A stretch of 64,000 bases of DNA from Rhizobiales bacterium TNE-4 (GCA_019083985.1 JAHRCV010000001.1:186001-250000); one strand, 5' to 3'; counted from the stretch's first letter, positions 28,023 through 37,943 are shown. The notes: generated by a model from the sequence alone, not told the origin. Numbers and translations: made by a program.

Positions 28023-29006
28023 TCAGAGAGCAACAGGTTGGCCGGTCTGGGCCGACAGCGTGGCAGCATCGGCAAGAATCTGGGCGCGCAGCCCATCTTC
28101 GCCGTTTGGATCAGGCTCCTTGCCGGTCGTGACCGCCTGAATGAATGCATCCAACTCTCTGCGATAGGCAGCCGCGTAGCGCTCAAGGAAGAAATTCTGC
28201 ACAACATCGCCGCGAATGCCTGCGTCGCTTGCGAAGCTCACAGTCGTCTCCGGTACATTGGCCGCGCTCAGCATGCCCTTGGAGCCATGCACCTCGATGC
28301 GCTGGTCATAGCCATATGTGGCGCGGCGCGAATTGGAGATTTGTGCGATCTTGCCGCTGGCTGTTTTCATGATAACGGCGGCCGTATCGACGTCACCTGC
28401 TGCACCAATTGCTGGATCGACCAGTGAAGAACCAAGCGCGTGCACGACGATCGGTTCTTCACCGAGAAGAAAGCGCGCCATGTCGAGGTCGTGAATCATC
28501 ATGTCGCGAAACAAGCCGCCCGAACGCTTGACGTAATCGACCGGCGGAGGGCCAGGATCACGCGAGATTACGGTGACGATTTCGATGTTGCCTGCTTCCC
28601 CATCGCGGAGGCGCCGTTGCAGCGCGGCAAAATTTGGATCGAAACGTCGATTGAAGCCGATCATCAACGGTGTGCCAGCCTTCTTCACAGTGTGAAGACA
28701 TGTGCGGATGCGGTCGGCGCTAAGGTCGACAGGTTTTTCGCAGAACACGGCCTTGCCCGCCTTGGCGGCGGCCTCGATCAGATCGGCGTGCATATCGGTG
28801 GGTGTGCAGATCAGAACGGCGTCGATGGACTGATCGGCCAGAATGCCTTCAATGCTGTCGGTTTTCGCGCCGACTTCGCCTGCAAGGGCCGCTGCCGAAG
28901 GGGCATGAGCATCGGCCACCGCGACCAATTGCGCATCCTTGTGCTGGGCGACGTTAAGCCCATGAATCCGGCCGATCCGTCCGGCCCCTAACAAACCAAC
29001 CTTCAT
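28023..29006 (-). CDS. iolG: Inositol 2-dehydrogenase
   Basis: This 327-residue Gfo/Idh/MocA enzyme oxidises myo-inositol to 2-keto-myo-inositol (scyllo-inosose) with NAD. The N-terminal VGLLGAGRIGRIHG is the Rossmann motif, FCEKPVDLSADRI holds the catalytic lysine, and GGLFRDMMIHDLDMARFLLG carries the Asp/His pair typical of IolG. The ATG at 29006 has GGGGGATGG upstream and opens the divergent gap to iolC. The in-frame extension to 29549 runs through iolC and is not real. Confidence 0.95.
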   Translation of the reverse strand: MKVGLLGAGRIGRIHGLNVAQHKDAQLVAVADAHAPSAAALAGEVGAKTDSIEGILADQSIDAVLICTPTDMHADLIEAAAKAGKAVFCEKPVDLSADRIRTCLHTVKKAGTPLMIGFNRRFDPNFAALQRRLRDGEAGNIEIVTVISRDPGPPPVDYVKRSGGLFRDMMIHDLDMARFLLGEEPIVVHALGSSLVDPAIGAAGDVDTAAVIMKTASGKIAQISNSRRATYGYDQRIEVHGSKGMLSAANVPETTVSFASDAGIRGDVVQNFFLERYAAAYRRELDAFIQAVTTGKEPDPNGEDGLRAQILADAATLSAQTGQPVAL

Positions 29007-29150
29007 GCCATCCCCCGTAAATCGGGCAGTGCCGATTGACCCCCTGCCCGAATGTCTTTTTGATCGGGGGAACAATGGAACAACAAGGTGCCAAGCGCCA
29101 GTGAGTTCCGGGCTTTTCAACGGCGGAAAGACCCGGAGGAGGAATGCCCC
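29007..29150. promoter_or_regulatory. Divergent iolG/iolC control region
   Basis: A 144-base gap between divergent inositol genes. It holds a tandem GGAACAA repeat (29069-29075 and 29077-29083, one base apart), which could be an operator. The spaced GGAA...TTCC palindrome reported for IolR in rhizobia was not found. A weak TTGACC (29036-29041) with TTTGAT 17 bases on could serve iolC. No regulator gene lies adjacent. Confidence 0.4.
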
Positions 29151-31061
29151 ATGCCTGACCCCGTGCTCGACGTCATTACGATCGGCCGGTCTTCGGTTGA
29201 TCTTTATGGCCAGCAGGTTGGCGGCCGTCTGGAGGATATGGGAAGCTTTTCCAAAGCTATTGGCGGTTCGCCGACGAATACGGCATTTGGCGCGGCGCGG
29301 CTCGGTCTCAAGACGGCGGTCATCACCCGCGTCGGCGATGAGCATATGGGCCGTTTCATTCGTGAGACGCTGGCTGCTGGCGGCGTCGACACGCGCGGCG
29401 TCATCACGGATCCGCATCGCCTGACATCGCTGGTCATACTTGGCATTCGTGATGACAAGACGTTTCCGCTGATTTTCTACCGCACCGATTGCGCTGACTC
29501 TGCACTGTGTGAAGATGATATCGACGAAGAGTTTGTCGCCTCTGCACAAGCCGTGCTTGTCTCAGGCACGCATTTCTCGATGGCAAAACCTGCAGCGGCG
29601 CAGCGCAAGGCCATTCGGCTTGCCAAGAAGCATGGCCGTAAGGTCGCTTTCGATATCGATTACCGCCCCAATCTCTGGGGGCTTGCTGGGCATGGTGCGG
29701 GTGAAGAGCGCTACATCAAATCAGATGATGTGACGGCCCATTTGCAGCCCATCCTTGCGGATTGCGATCTCATCGTCGGTACCGAAGAAGAGCTGCATAT
29801 TGCAGGCGGCACCGAAGATACTTTGCAGGCACTGCGCAACATTCGTATGATCAGCAGAGCGTTGATCGTTTGCAAACGCGGGCCGATGGGTTGCGTTGCA
29901 TTTCCTGGGCCTATTCCAGCCTCGCTTGAAGATGGCATCAAGGGCCCCGGTTTTCCAGTCGATGTCTATAATGTGCTCGGCGCCGGCGATGCCTTCATGG
30001 GTGGCTTTCTCCGCGGGTGGTTGCGTGGTGAGCCGTTAGAAACAACATGCGCATGGGCCAATGCCTGCGGTGCGTTTGCGGTTTCGCGTCTGCTCTGTTC
30101 CATCGAATATCCTACTTTTAAGGAAATGCAGCATTTTCTGACGCATGGCTCGCCCTATCGCGCTTTAAGGCATGACACTGAACTGAATCATATTCACCAC
30201 GCGACAACACGGCGCGTCATCGGCGATGAATTGATGGCGTTTGCAATTGATCACCGGGCGCAATTGGAAGACATGGCCGACCGCCTCGGCGTCAGTCATG
30301 ACAAGATCGCACCCTTCAAGATGCTTGCTGTATCGGCTGCCGCGCGCGTCGCAGGTCAGCGTCCAGGCTATGGCATGCTGATCGATTCAACATATGGCCG
30401 CGACGCGCTGTTTAAAGCCGAAGGCGAAAAGCTCTGGCTGGCCCGCCCGGTTGAAAAGCCTGGCTCACGTCCGCTGTCCTTTGATGGCATGCGCGATCTA
30501 GCCGGCGTTCTCAACGAATGGCCGGTCAATCAAACAGTCAAATGCCTCGCCTTTTATCATCCCGATGATCCGGCCGAATTGCGCCAAGCTCAAGATGAAA
30601 AGCTACTCCAGTTGATGGAAGCGGCGCAGCGTGTTGGCCGCGAGACGATGGTGGAGATTATTGCGGGTAAACACGGACCATTGAAGACTGACACCGTGGC
30701 GCGCATTCTTGATCATCTCTATGCGCTCGGTATACGTCCCGATTGGTGGAAGCTCGAACCGCAAGCCGATCAGGCTGCATGGCGTGCGATTGGCGATGTG
30801 ATCGCAAAGTGCGATCCGCTGTGCCGTGGTGTCGTGGTATTGGGGCTTGAGCGACCTGACGATGAATTATTGGCGGCATTCAAAGCCGCGCGTGCAAGCG
30901 ATTGGGTCAAGGGTTTCGCCATTGGCCGCTCCATTTTCGGCGCCGTAGCGGAAGACTGGCTTGCCAGTCGCATTGATAACGAGACCGCCGTCGAACAAAT
31001 GGCCAAACGCTACGCGCATTTCTGCGCACTCTGGCAATCCAGCGGACAAGGACAATCGTGA
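29151..31061 (+). CDS. iolC: 5-dehydro-2-deoxygluconokinase fused to DUF2090 aldolase domain
   Basis: This 636-residue fusion has a PfkB-family kinase at residues ~5-325, with IGRSSVDLYG at the start and the ATP/catalytic motif NVLGAGDAFMGGFLRG near 275. A C-terminal DUF2090 domain covers ~335-630. The kinase phosphorylates 2-deoxy-5-keto-gluconate. The DUF2090 part is believed to be the following aldolase step giving malonate semialdehyde and DHAP. GGAGGAATG precedes ATG 29151. The stop shares a base with iolD (TGATG). Confidence 0.93.
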   Translation: MPDPVLDVITIGRSSVDLYGQQVGGRLEDMGSFSKAIGGSPTNTAFGAARLGLKTAVITRVGDEHMGRFIRETLAAGGVDTRGVITDPHRLTSLVILGIRDDKTFPLIFYRTDCADSALCEDDIDEEFVASAQAVLVSGTHFSMAKPAAAQRKAIRLAKKHGRKVAFDIDYRPNLWGLAGHGAGEERYIKSDDVTAHLQPILADCDLIVGTEEELHIAGGTEDTLQALRNIRMISRALIVCKRGPMGCVAFPGPIPASLEDGIKGPGFPVDVYNVLGAGDAFMGGFLRGWLRGEPLETTCAWANACGAFAVSRLLCSIEYPTFKEMQHFLTHGSPYRALRHDTELNHIHHATTRRVIGDELMAFAIDHRAQLEDMADRLGVSHDKIAPFKMLAVSAAARVAGQRPGYGMLIDSTYGRDALFKAEGEKLWLARPVEKPGSRPLSFDGMRDLAGVLNEWPVNQTVKCLAFYHPDDPAELRQAQDEKLLQLMEAAQRVGRETMVEIIAGKHGPLKTDTVARILDHLYALGIRPDWWKLEPQADQAAWRAIGDVIAKCDPLCRGVVVLGLERPDDELLAAFKAARASDWVKGFAIGRSIFGAVAEDWLASRIDNETAVEQMAKRYAHFCALWQSSGQGQS

Positions 31062-32911
31062 TGGCAAAGACGATCCGTCTCACCATGGCGCAAGCGCTGG
31101 TGCGCGCACTCGCTGCGCAGAAAACCGAATATCAAGGTGCGATCCAGCCCCTATTTGGCGGCGTCTGGGCGATCTTCGGGCATGGCAATGTCGCCGGTAT
31201 GGGCGAGGCGCTGTATGCCCTGCGTGATGAATTGCCAACATTTCGGGCGCATAACGAGCAAGCGATGGCGCATGCAGCGATTGCGTTTGCCAAAGCATCG
31301 CGTCGCCGTCGCATGATGGCAGCAACCAGTTCGATTGGGCCAGGCGCCACAAATATGGTCACCGCAGCCGCGCTCGCACATGCCAATCGGCTGCCCTTAT
31401 TGCTTTTGCCAGGCGATGTGTTTGCCAATCGCCGCCCTGATCCTGTGTTGCAACAGATCGAAAATTTTAACGACGGCACTGTTTCAGCTAATGACTGTTT
31501 CCGTCCGGTTTCGCGTTATTTCGATCGTATGACGCGACCCGAGCAGATCATCCCTTCGCTCGAGCGCGCGCTCGCGGTGCTGAACGATCCTGCCGATTGC
31601 GGACCAGTGACGCTAGCACTCTGCCAAGATGTTCAGGCCGAGGCCTATGATTACCCGCAATCCTTTTTCGAGGAGCGGCTCTGGTTGCCGCGCCGCATGG
31701 GTCCCGATGCGCATGAATTAGCGCGTGCGATCGAATGGCTCATGGAAGCGCACAAGCCATTGATTATTGCCGGTGGCGGTGTTCTTTATTCCGAAGCCGA
31801 GAAAGAATTGCTGCAATTCGCCGAAGCACTCGGCATTCCTGTCACCGAAACGCAAGCAGGCAAAAGTGCCATGCCGGATGATCATCGTTTGGCGATGGGC
31901 TCAATCGGTGTGACCGGTACATCCGCTGCGAATGCGCTGGCGGCGGATGCCGACCTGATCATAGCAGTCGGTACACGCCTGCAGGATTTCACGACCGGTT
32001 CATGGGCTCTTTTTGCCAATCCGGAGCGGCGCATTCTCGCACTGAACGTGCAGGCTTTCGATGCAATGAAGCATCGTGCGGCACCGCTCGTCTGTGATGC
32101 GCGGGTTGGCCTCGAATTGTTGACGGAATGTTTGCGCGGCCATTGTGCGCCGTCTGTTTGGAGTGATCGCGCTGCGCAGGAAAAAGCCGCATGGGATGCC
32201 AAGGCGGCGTCCTATACGGCTGCGCGCGAAAACGATCTGCCATCGGATGCACAGGTCATTGGCGCTGTGCAGCGGCAGGCCAAGGCGGATGATGTGGTCG
32301 TCTGCGCCGCCGGTGGATTGCCCGGTGAATTGCACAAGCTCTGGCGGGCCGGAGCTTCAGGTGGCTATCACCTTGAATATGGCTATAGCTGCATGGGTTA
32401 TGAGATTGCGGGTGGTCTCGGCGTAAAAATGGCCGATCCTGCACGTGAGGTTATCGTCATGGTTGGCGATGGCTCTTATCTGATGATGAATTCCGAGATT
32501 GCGACCTCGGTGATGCTCGGCCTTAAACTGACCATCGTGCTCCTCGACAATCGCGGCTATGGCTGCATCAACCGTCTCCAGAACGCGACTGGCTCTGCCT
32601 CGTTCAACAATTTATTGCGCGATACGAAGCATGAAACCTTGCCGGCCATTGATTTTGCAGCACACGCTCGATCGCTGGGCGCTGATAGTATCCATGTCCA
32701 GTCACTAGCCGTGTTGGAGAGTGAGCTCGGAAAAGCGCGGCAGGCCAAGAAAACCACAGTCATCGTGATCGATACCGATCCTCTGCGTTCAACCGATGCA
32801 GGCGGGCATTGGTGGGATGTTGCCGTGCCCGAGGTGTCCGATCGTGCTCAAGTGAAGTCAGCACGAACCGCCTATGAACAGAAAATGCAATCGCAATTCC
32901 TAGGCGATTGA
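31061..32911 (+). CDS. iolD: 3D-(3,5/4)-trihydroxycyclohexane-1,2-dione hydrolase
   Basis: This 616-residue TPP enzyme opens the ring in inositol catabolism, giving 5-deoxy-glucuronate. It has ALVRALAAQKTEY at the N-terminus, an AHNEQAMAHAAIAFAK glutamate motif and the C-terminal MVGDGSYLMMN...LLDNRGYGCINRLQ cofactor site. ATG 31061 overlaps the iolC stop and an AAGGAC lies 5 bases before the alternative GTG 31058. Confidence 0.96.
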   Translation: MAKTIRLTMAQALVRALAAQKTEYQGAIQPLFGGVWAIFGHGNVAGMGEALYALRDELPTFRAHNEQAMAHAAIAFAKASRRRRMMAATSSIGPGATNMVTAAALAHANRLPLLLLPGDVFANRRPDPVLQQIENFNDGTVSANDCFRPVSRYFDRMTRPEQIIPSLERALAVLNDPADCGPVTLALCQDVQAEAYDYPQSFFEERLWLPRRMGPDAHELARAIEWLMEAHKPLIIAGGGVLYSEAEKELLQFAEALGIPVTETQAGKSAMPDDHRLAMGSIGVTGTSAANALAADADLIIAVGTRLQDFTTGSWALFANPERRILALNVQAFDAMKHRAAPLVCDARVGLELLTECLRGHCAPSVWSDRAAQEKAAWDAKAASYTAARENDLPSDAQVIGAVQRQAKADDVVVCAAGGLPGELHKLWRAGASGGYHLEYGYSCMGYEIAGGLGVKMADPAREVIVMVGDGSYLMMNSEIATSVMLGLKLTIVLLDNRGYGCINRLQNATGSASFNNLLRDTKHETLPAIDFAAHARSLGADSIHVQSLAVLESELGKARQAKKTTVIVIDTDPLRSTDAGGHWWDVAVPEVSDRAQVKSARTAYEQKMQSQFLGD

Positions 32912-32927
32912 GAGAAGGAAGACAGAT

Positions 32928-33827
32928 ATGGCCATTCGCCTTGGTGCCAACCCGATTGGTTGGTCAAATGATGATTTGCAGGACGTTGGTGGCGAAACGC
33001 CGCTTGAAGCCTGCTTGAGCGAGGCGCGCGAGGCGGGCTTTGAAGGCATGGAACTCGGCCATAAATTTCCGCGCGAAGCGGGTGCTCTCAAAGCGGCGCT
33101 TGCGCCGTTCAACATGGCTTGCGTCTCCGGTTGGTATTCAGCTGAACTGTTAAAGCGTGATGCCGATGCCGAGATGAAGGCGCTGCGACCGCATCTCGAC
33201 CTGTTGAAGGCGATGGGCTCCAACGTACTTGTCTTCGCTGAAACTTCGAACGCAATCCACGGCGATCTTAAGAAGCCTCTTTCGCAACGCCCGCACATGG
33301 CGGCGGGCGATTGGAAACAATTTGGTGCACGCATCACGGAGGTTGCCAAGCGGACGGCTGATGAAGGCGTACGGCTCGTCTATCATCATCACATGGGCAC
33401 CATCGTTGAAAGCCCAGACGATATCGACGCGTTCATGCATACGACGGGAGATGCCGCCCATCTGCTGCTTGATACGGGTCATGCGACGTGGGGCGGCGCC
33501 GATCCAGCAAAGCTTGCGCGTGATTATCATGCACGAATTTCGCACTTCCACGCCAAGGATGTGCGCCCGCACATCATGGAGAAGGCGCGGGCACAGGATT
33601 GGAGCTTCCTGAAAGCGGTCCTTGGTGAAGGCGAAGAGCTTGGCGTTTACACCGTGCCGGGTGACGGCATGGTCGACTATGTTGCTGTTTTCGAAGCGCT
33701 AAAGCCCTATTCCGGTTGGGTGATCGTGGAAGCAGAGCAGGACCCAAAAAAGGCACCATCCTTACCCTATGCCAAAAAAGGCGTGGCCCATCTTAAAGCT
33801 GCAATGAAGGAGGCAGGGCTCGTCTGA
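32928..33827 (+). CDS. iolE: Myo-inosose-2 dehydratase
   Basis: This 299-residue TIM-barrel protein of the xylose-isomerase-like/AP-endonuclease 2 family dehydrates scyllo-inosose. RLGANPIGWSNDDLQDVGG at the N-terminus and HHHMGTIVESPDDIDAFM with metal-binding histidines are typical. HFHAKDVRP and VIVEAEQDP follow. AAGGAAG precedes the ATG. It lies 16 bases after iolD in the same operon. Confidence 0.96.
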   Translation: MAIRLGANPIGWSNDDLQDVGGETPLEACLSEAREAGFEGMELGHKFPREAGALKAALAPFNMACVSGWYSAELLKRDADAEMKALRPHLDLLKAMGSNVLVFAETSNAIHGDLKKPLSQRPHMAAGDWKQFGARITEVAKRTADEGVRLVYHHHMGTIVESPDDIDAFMHTTGDAAHLLLDTGHATWGGADPAKLARDYHARISHFHAKDVRPHIMEKARAQDWSFLKAVLGEGEELGVYTVPGDGMVDYVAVFEALKPYSGWVIVEAEQDPKKAPSLPYAKKGVAHLKAAMKEAGLV

Positions 33828-33840
33828 ACCCTGAAAGGCC

Positions 33841-34638
33841 ATGGCAAAATTGCTCGTGCATTCATCGGCGCCGGATCGTGATGGTCGTATCCATGCCATC
33901 ACGCCGCAAAGCGCGGGATGGGGTTATGTCGGTTTCGAAGCGTTTATTCTGTCTGAAGGGCAAACGCTTCAGCGCAACACGGGTGATGTTGAACAATGCA
34001 TCGTGCTCGTGTCCGGCAAAGCGCGGGTGAAAGCCGGTGCGCTCGATTGTGGTGTGATTGGCGAGCGTATGACCCCGTTCGATGGCGGGCCGCACGCGGT
34101 TTATGTACCGCCACAGACCGAGTGGACGTTGGAGGCTGTCACGCCTTGCGAAATCGGTTTGTGCTCAGCACCAGCCAAAGGCGGCAAACCGCCGCTTTAT
34201 CTACCGCCTAGCCCTGTCGAGCAGCGCGGGCAAGGCACCAATGCGCGTTACGTTTCTAACATTCTGCCCGATGATTCCCTGCATGCGGAGACACTCCTCG
34301 TGGTCGAAGTGATTACACCGGGCGGAAATTGGTCATCTTACCCGCCGCATAAGCACGATACCGATAATCCACCGCAAGAGACCTATTTGGAAGAAACCTA
34401 TTATCATCGCTTAAAGCGCGGATCAGGTTTCGCCATTCAGCGCGTCTATACGGATGATCGCACATTGGATGAGACGATGGCGGTATCGGACCGCGATGTG
34501 GTTCTGGTGCCGAAGGGCTATCATCCCGTCGGCGCGCCACATGGCTTTGATCTCTATTATCTGAACGTGATGGCGGGGCCGGTGCGCTCATGGAAATTCA
34601 CCATGGCACCCGACCATGCCCATCTCGTTTACAAATAG
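33841..34638 (+). CDS. iolB: 5-deoxy-glucuronate isomerase
   Basis: This 265-residue bicupin isomerises 5-deoxy-glucuronate to 2-deoxy-5-keto-gluconate, the IolC substrate. The metal-binding cupin motif is near residue 165 (YPPHKHDTDNPPQETYLEETYYH), and PKGYHPVGAPHGFDLYYLNVMAG is the second conserved block. It closes the iolCDEB operon, and the convergent ABC gene ends 3 bases away. Confidence 0.96.
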   Translation: MAKLLVHSSAPDRDGRIHAITPQSAGWGYVGFEAFILSEGQTLQRNTGDVEQCIVLVSGKARVKAGALDCGVIGERMTPFDGGPHAVYVPPQTEWTLEAVTPCEIGLCSAPAKGGKPPLYLPPSPVEQRGQGTNARYVSNILPDDSLHAETLLVVEVITPGGNWSSYPPHKHDTDNPPQETYLEETYYHRLKRGSGFAIQRVYTDDRTLDETMAVSDRDVVLVPKGYHPVGAPHGFDLYYLNVMAGPVRSWKFTMAPDHAHLVYK

Positions 34639-34641
34639 GAT

Positions 34642-35697
34642 TTAGCTCGGCAACACCACGATGCCGGAGTCGGCAAAACGGATGACAACATCCGTATTGG
34701 GCTTGAATTCTTCAGAGCGTCCCGGTGCCGTGATGAAGAGATCGCCGATGGCGGTGCGCACCGAATATTCGCGGACCTTGCCGAGATAGGATGTCTTTTT
34801 CACCGTGCCTGCAAGCCCTTCGCCCGTCGTTGTGAGCGTCATGGCATCCGGCCGCGCGGCGATCTTGATGCGGCCCGTTTGCGCGCCCCGATGCGGCAAC
34901 CGCAGCGTCGTCTCACCGAGCTGAACCTGTCCAAACGCGCCGTCGCGCGCAAGAAGCGTGGCGTCCACAATATTGGCGTCACCAATGAAATCAGCGACGA
35001 AGAGGTTCGAGGGCTCTTCATACAGTTCATGCGGCGAGCCGATTTGCGCAATCTTGGCGTTCGACATCACGATGATCTCGTCCGAGACCGCAAGTGCTTC
35101 TTCCTGATCGTGCGTCACATAGGCGACCGTCAGCGCGAGATCGCTCTGCAATTGGCGGATGTCTTCACGCACGCGACGACGCAGCTTCGCATCGAGGTTG
35201 GAGAGCGGCTCGTCGAACAAGAGGACTTTCGGTTCCAGCACCAATGCACGCGCAACAGCCACGCGCTGCTGCTGACCGCCTGACAATTCTGATGGGGCGC
35301 GCTTTTCAAGGCCGGACAGCCCGACGAGGTTGATTTTCTCCGCTGCCATCGCTTCCGCATCGGCCTTCTTATAGCCCTGCACAGAGGGGCCATAGGCGAC
35401 ATTTTCAAGCACGCTCATATGCGGAAACAGCGCATAGGATTGGAACACCATCGATACGTCGCGATCGGCCGCTGAGAGCGCCGTCACATCCTCGTCACCG
35501 ATAAAGATACGGCCTTCGCTGGCCATTTCGAGACCGGCGATCAGGCGCAATGTGGTCGTCTTCCCGCAGCCTGATGGCCCCAAGAGCGTTACGAGCGTGC
35601 CGGGTGCGATACGGAATGAGACATCATCGACGGCAGTCACCGCGCCATAGCGCTTCGACACATTGCGGAATTCGACAGGTGCTTTTGTCTTGGCCAT
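34642..35697 (-). CDS. ABC transporter ATP-binding protein (Fbp/Pot type, TOBE domain)
   Basis: This 351-residue ATPase has GPSGCGKTT (Walker A), LSGGQQQRVAVARAL and LLFDEPLSNLDAKLR (Walker B), Q-loop VFQSYALFPHM and H-loop THDQEEAL, then a C-terminal TOBE domain (~245-350). It is the third gene of the binding protein-permease-ATPase operon transcribed leftward and lies 12 bases after the permease. The set resembles AfuABC/FbpABC or phosphonate/polyamine importers. Confidence 0.92.
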   Translation of the reverse strand: MAKTKAPVEFRNVSKRYGAVTAVDDVSFRIAPGTLVTLLGPSGCGKTTTLRLIAGLEMASEGRIFIGDEDVTALSAADRDVSMVFQSYALFPHMSVLENVAYGPSVQGYKKADAEAMAAEKINLVGLSGLEKRAPSELSGGQQQRVAVARALVLEPKVLLFDEPLSNLDAKLRRRVREDIRQLQSDLALTVAYVTHDQEEALAVSDEIIVMSNAKIAQIGSPHELYEEPSNLFVADFIGDANIVDATLLARDGAFGQVQLGETTLRLPHRGAQTGRIKIAARPDAMTLTTTGEGLAGTVKKTSYLGKVREYSVRTAIGDLFITAPGRSEEFKPNTDVVIRFADSGIVVLPS

Positions 35698-35709
35698 GGT
35701 GTGTCCGGA

Positions 35710-37899
35710 TCAGGATGTCGGCATTGGCGTTGCAATCGCGCGGCGGCCCAGCCGCCTCTCGCCAACTGCCAATTGGATGAGAAGAATAACGATGAGCATG
35801 AAGACGATCAGCATCGCGGAATAGGCGATGGCGATGCCGAATTCACCCGCTTCGACGCGGCCCACGATATAGGTCGTGGCCATATTGTACTTGGCCGAGA
35901 CGAGGAAGATCACCGCACTCACCGACGTCATCGCGCGCACGAAAGAATAGACGAGCGAGGCGAGGATGGCCGGGCGCAGCAAAGGAAGCATCACACGGCG
36001 GATCGTCGTGGCGGACCCTGCGCCCAAGGTGAGCGAGGCTTCGTCGAGCGACTTGTCGATCTGGCTCAGCGTGGCGAGGCCCGCGCGTACGCCCACCGGC
36101 ATGTTGCGGAACATGAAGCAGATGATGAGAATGAGCCCCGTTCCCGTTAGCTCGAACGGCGGCACGTTAAAGGCGAGAATATAGCTCACGCCGATCACCG
36201 TGCCGGGAATGGCGAAGCTGAGCATCGTGCCGAATTCAAAGCTGCGCTTTCCTGCAAAAGTCTGCCGCGACAGCAGATAAGCTGTCATCAGGCCGATCGC
36301 CGCGGTTAGTGGAGCGGACAGCAGCGAGACTTCCAAAGTGGCGAACAAGGAATCCCACGCGCTCCCAGTGAAGATCGGGCCGCCGTCGAAGTTCATTTTG
36401 AACGCGGTCGTCAAATGCTTCAGTGTTGGCGTGTAATCGCGGCCGAGACTGTTGACGAAGCCGCCCACCAAAATGAGCGCGTAAAGGCCAATCGAGAAGA
36501 TGACCCACGGCACTGTCACAAGGCCGCAAAGCCACACGATCGGGCGTGGCAAGGGGGAGGGCAGCCCCGCGTCGCCTTTGCCGGCCACCGTGGTGTAAAC
36601 CTTTTTGCCGATCCAGGCTTGCTGCGCCCAGAAGGCAATGAGCGTGAAGCCGAGCAGGACGAGCGCAAGAATGGCGGCGCGACTTTCATCGACGGCTGAG
36701 CCGACAACCGCGAAAAAGATTTTCGTCGATAGCACTTCATAATTGCCGCCGAGCACCAAGGGATTGCCGAAATCGGCGAGGCTTTCAATGAAGCCGACGA
36801 GAAAGGCATTGGCGAGACCGGGCCGCAACAAAGGGAAGGTGATGGTGCGAAACGTCGTCCACCGGCTCGCACGCAGCGTCTGCGAGGCCTCTTCAAGCGA
36901 GGGCGCAATGCCCTGCACGACGCCGATTAGCATCATGAACGAGATCGGTGTGAAGGCGAGAATTTGCGCGATCGAAATGCCTGTGAAGCCGTAGATCCAA
37001 CGCGAACGCGGGATTGCAAACCATTCATACAGAAGATTGGAGACAACGCCGGAGCGACCGAAGATAAGAATGAGCGCAAGGCCAATCACGAAAGGCGGCG
37101 TGATGATTGGCAGCACCGAAAACAAGGTCAGAGCGCGCTTGAACGGGAACCGTGTGCGTGTGGCGATGAGGGCAAAGGCCAGCCCGAGTAATGTGCAGAC
37201 CACGCCCACAAAAACGCCGAGGAAAACGGTATTCCATGCGACGCCACAATTGAGGCTGCTTGTTAAGCAATCGAGACCCCAGATCGAGCGATCAGTGATC
37301 TTGCTGATGAAGGTGTCGAGCATCCATCCATCAGGCCCCCACACCGATTGCGACAGCACGCGGCCAACCGGGAAGAACACGAACAGAATGATCGTGGCGA
37401 CAATGATGCCGATAGCCGAGACGATGAAGCCATCGCCGCGGCAGAAGCCACGCATTGCAAGACCTTGGCAGAGCAACAGCAAAAAGCAGAACAGCGTTAG
37501 AAATCCGGCAAAGCCGAAACCATTCTGCTGGGGCGCGCCACCAAAAAGGCTGGCGGCCCACGCAAAATTCCAACCCCTGTGACCGATCAAAAAGCCTTGC
37601 GCGAGAATAACGGCAAGGCCGATCACACCTGCCCAAACAAGAACAAGCCCGCGCGTCTCACGCGGCAGGCGGGAATTCAGCGCAGCAAAACCCAAGAGCA
37701 GCGGTGCCAGCATCAACAAGAGCCATGGCTTGCCACCCGCAAGGCCAAGCGCCAATGCCGAGCCCGACGCACCCAGAGGCCACCCAGCAAGGAGTAGCCC
37801 CTGAGGGAGGTCGATCCAGTACCAAGGCAGCAGACAAAAGGCTCCTGCCGCAAGCCCGAGCCACCAGAGTGTGGCATCGGGCGCTGTCTTTGATTTCAC
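35710..37899 (-). CDS. Fused ABC transporter permease (FbpB/AfuB type) with N-terminal extension
   Basis: This 729-residue inner-membrane protein contains two complete permease modules, each with an EAA loop: EEASQTLRASRWTTFRTITF (module 1) and DEASLTLGAGSATTIRRVML (module 2). It therefore does the job of a permease pair. Before module 1 there is an extra ~150-residue stretch with about five hydrophobic segments not found in ordinary FbpB. Substrate unknown, with iron, phosphonate or a small organic anion all possible. Confidence 0.88.
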   Translation of the reverse strand: MKSKTAPDATLWWLGLAAGAFCLLPWYWIDLPQGLLLAGWPLGASGSALALGLAGGKPWLLLMLAPLLLGFAALNSRLPRETRGLVLVWAGVIGLAVILAQGFLIGHRGWNFAWAASLFGGAPQQNGFGFAGFLTLFCFLLLLCQGLAMRGFCRGDGFIVSAIGIIVATIILFVFFPVGRVLSQSVWGPDGWMLDTFISKITDRSIWGLDCLTSSLNCGVAWNTVFLGVFVGVVCTLLGLAFALIATRTRFPFKRALTLFSVLPIITPPFVIGLALILIFGRSGVVSNLLYEWFAIPRSRWIYGFTGISIAQILAFTPISFMMLIGVVQGIAPSLEEASQTLRASRWTTFRTITFPLLRPGLANAFLVGFIESLADFGNPLVLGGNYEVLSTKIFFAVVGSAVDESRAAILALVLLGFTLIAFWAQQAWIGKKVYTTVAGKGDAGLPSPLPRPIVWLCGLVTVPWVIFSIGLYALILVGGFVNSLGRDYTPTLKHLTTAFKMNFDGGPIFTGSAWDSLFATLEVSLLSAPLTAAIGLMTAYLLSRQTFAGKRSFEFGTMLSFAIPGTVIGVSYILAFNVPPFELTGTGLILIICFMFRNMPVGVRAGLATLSQIDKSLDEASLTLGAGSATTIRRVMLPLLRPAILASLVYSFVRAMTSVSAVIFLVSAKYNMATTYIVGRVEAGEFGIAIAYSAMLIVFMLIVILLIQLAVGERRLGRRAIATPMPTS

Positions 37900-37907
37900 C
37901 GGGGCCC

Positions 37908-37930
37908 CCTTCGGTTCGCGCGAACGCGAC
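37908..37930 (-). repeat. Intercistronic palindrome
   Basis: A perfect 12-base palindrome GTTCGCGCGAAC (37914-37925) lies between the binding-protein gene and its permease. Such elements often stabilise the upstream part of a transporter mRNA. No T run follows, so it is not a plain terminator. Confidence 0.35.
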
Positions 37931-37943
37931 CGTCCCGTTCTTT

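Noticed and set aside
36415-37797. Long plus-strand frames inside the fused permease
   Set aside because: They are antisense shadows rich in Arg/Lys with no ribosome sites, caused by high G+C at codon position three on the other strand.
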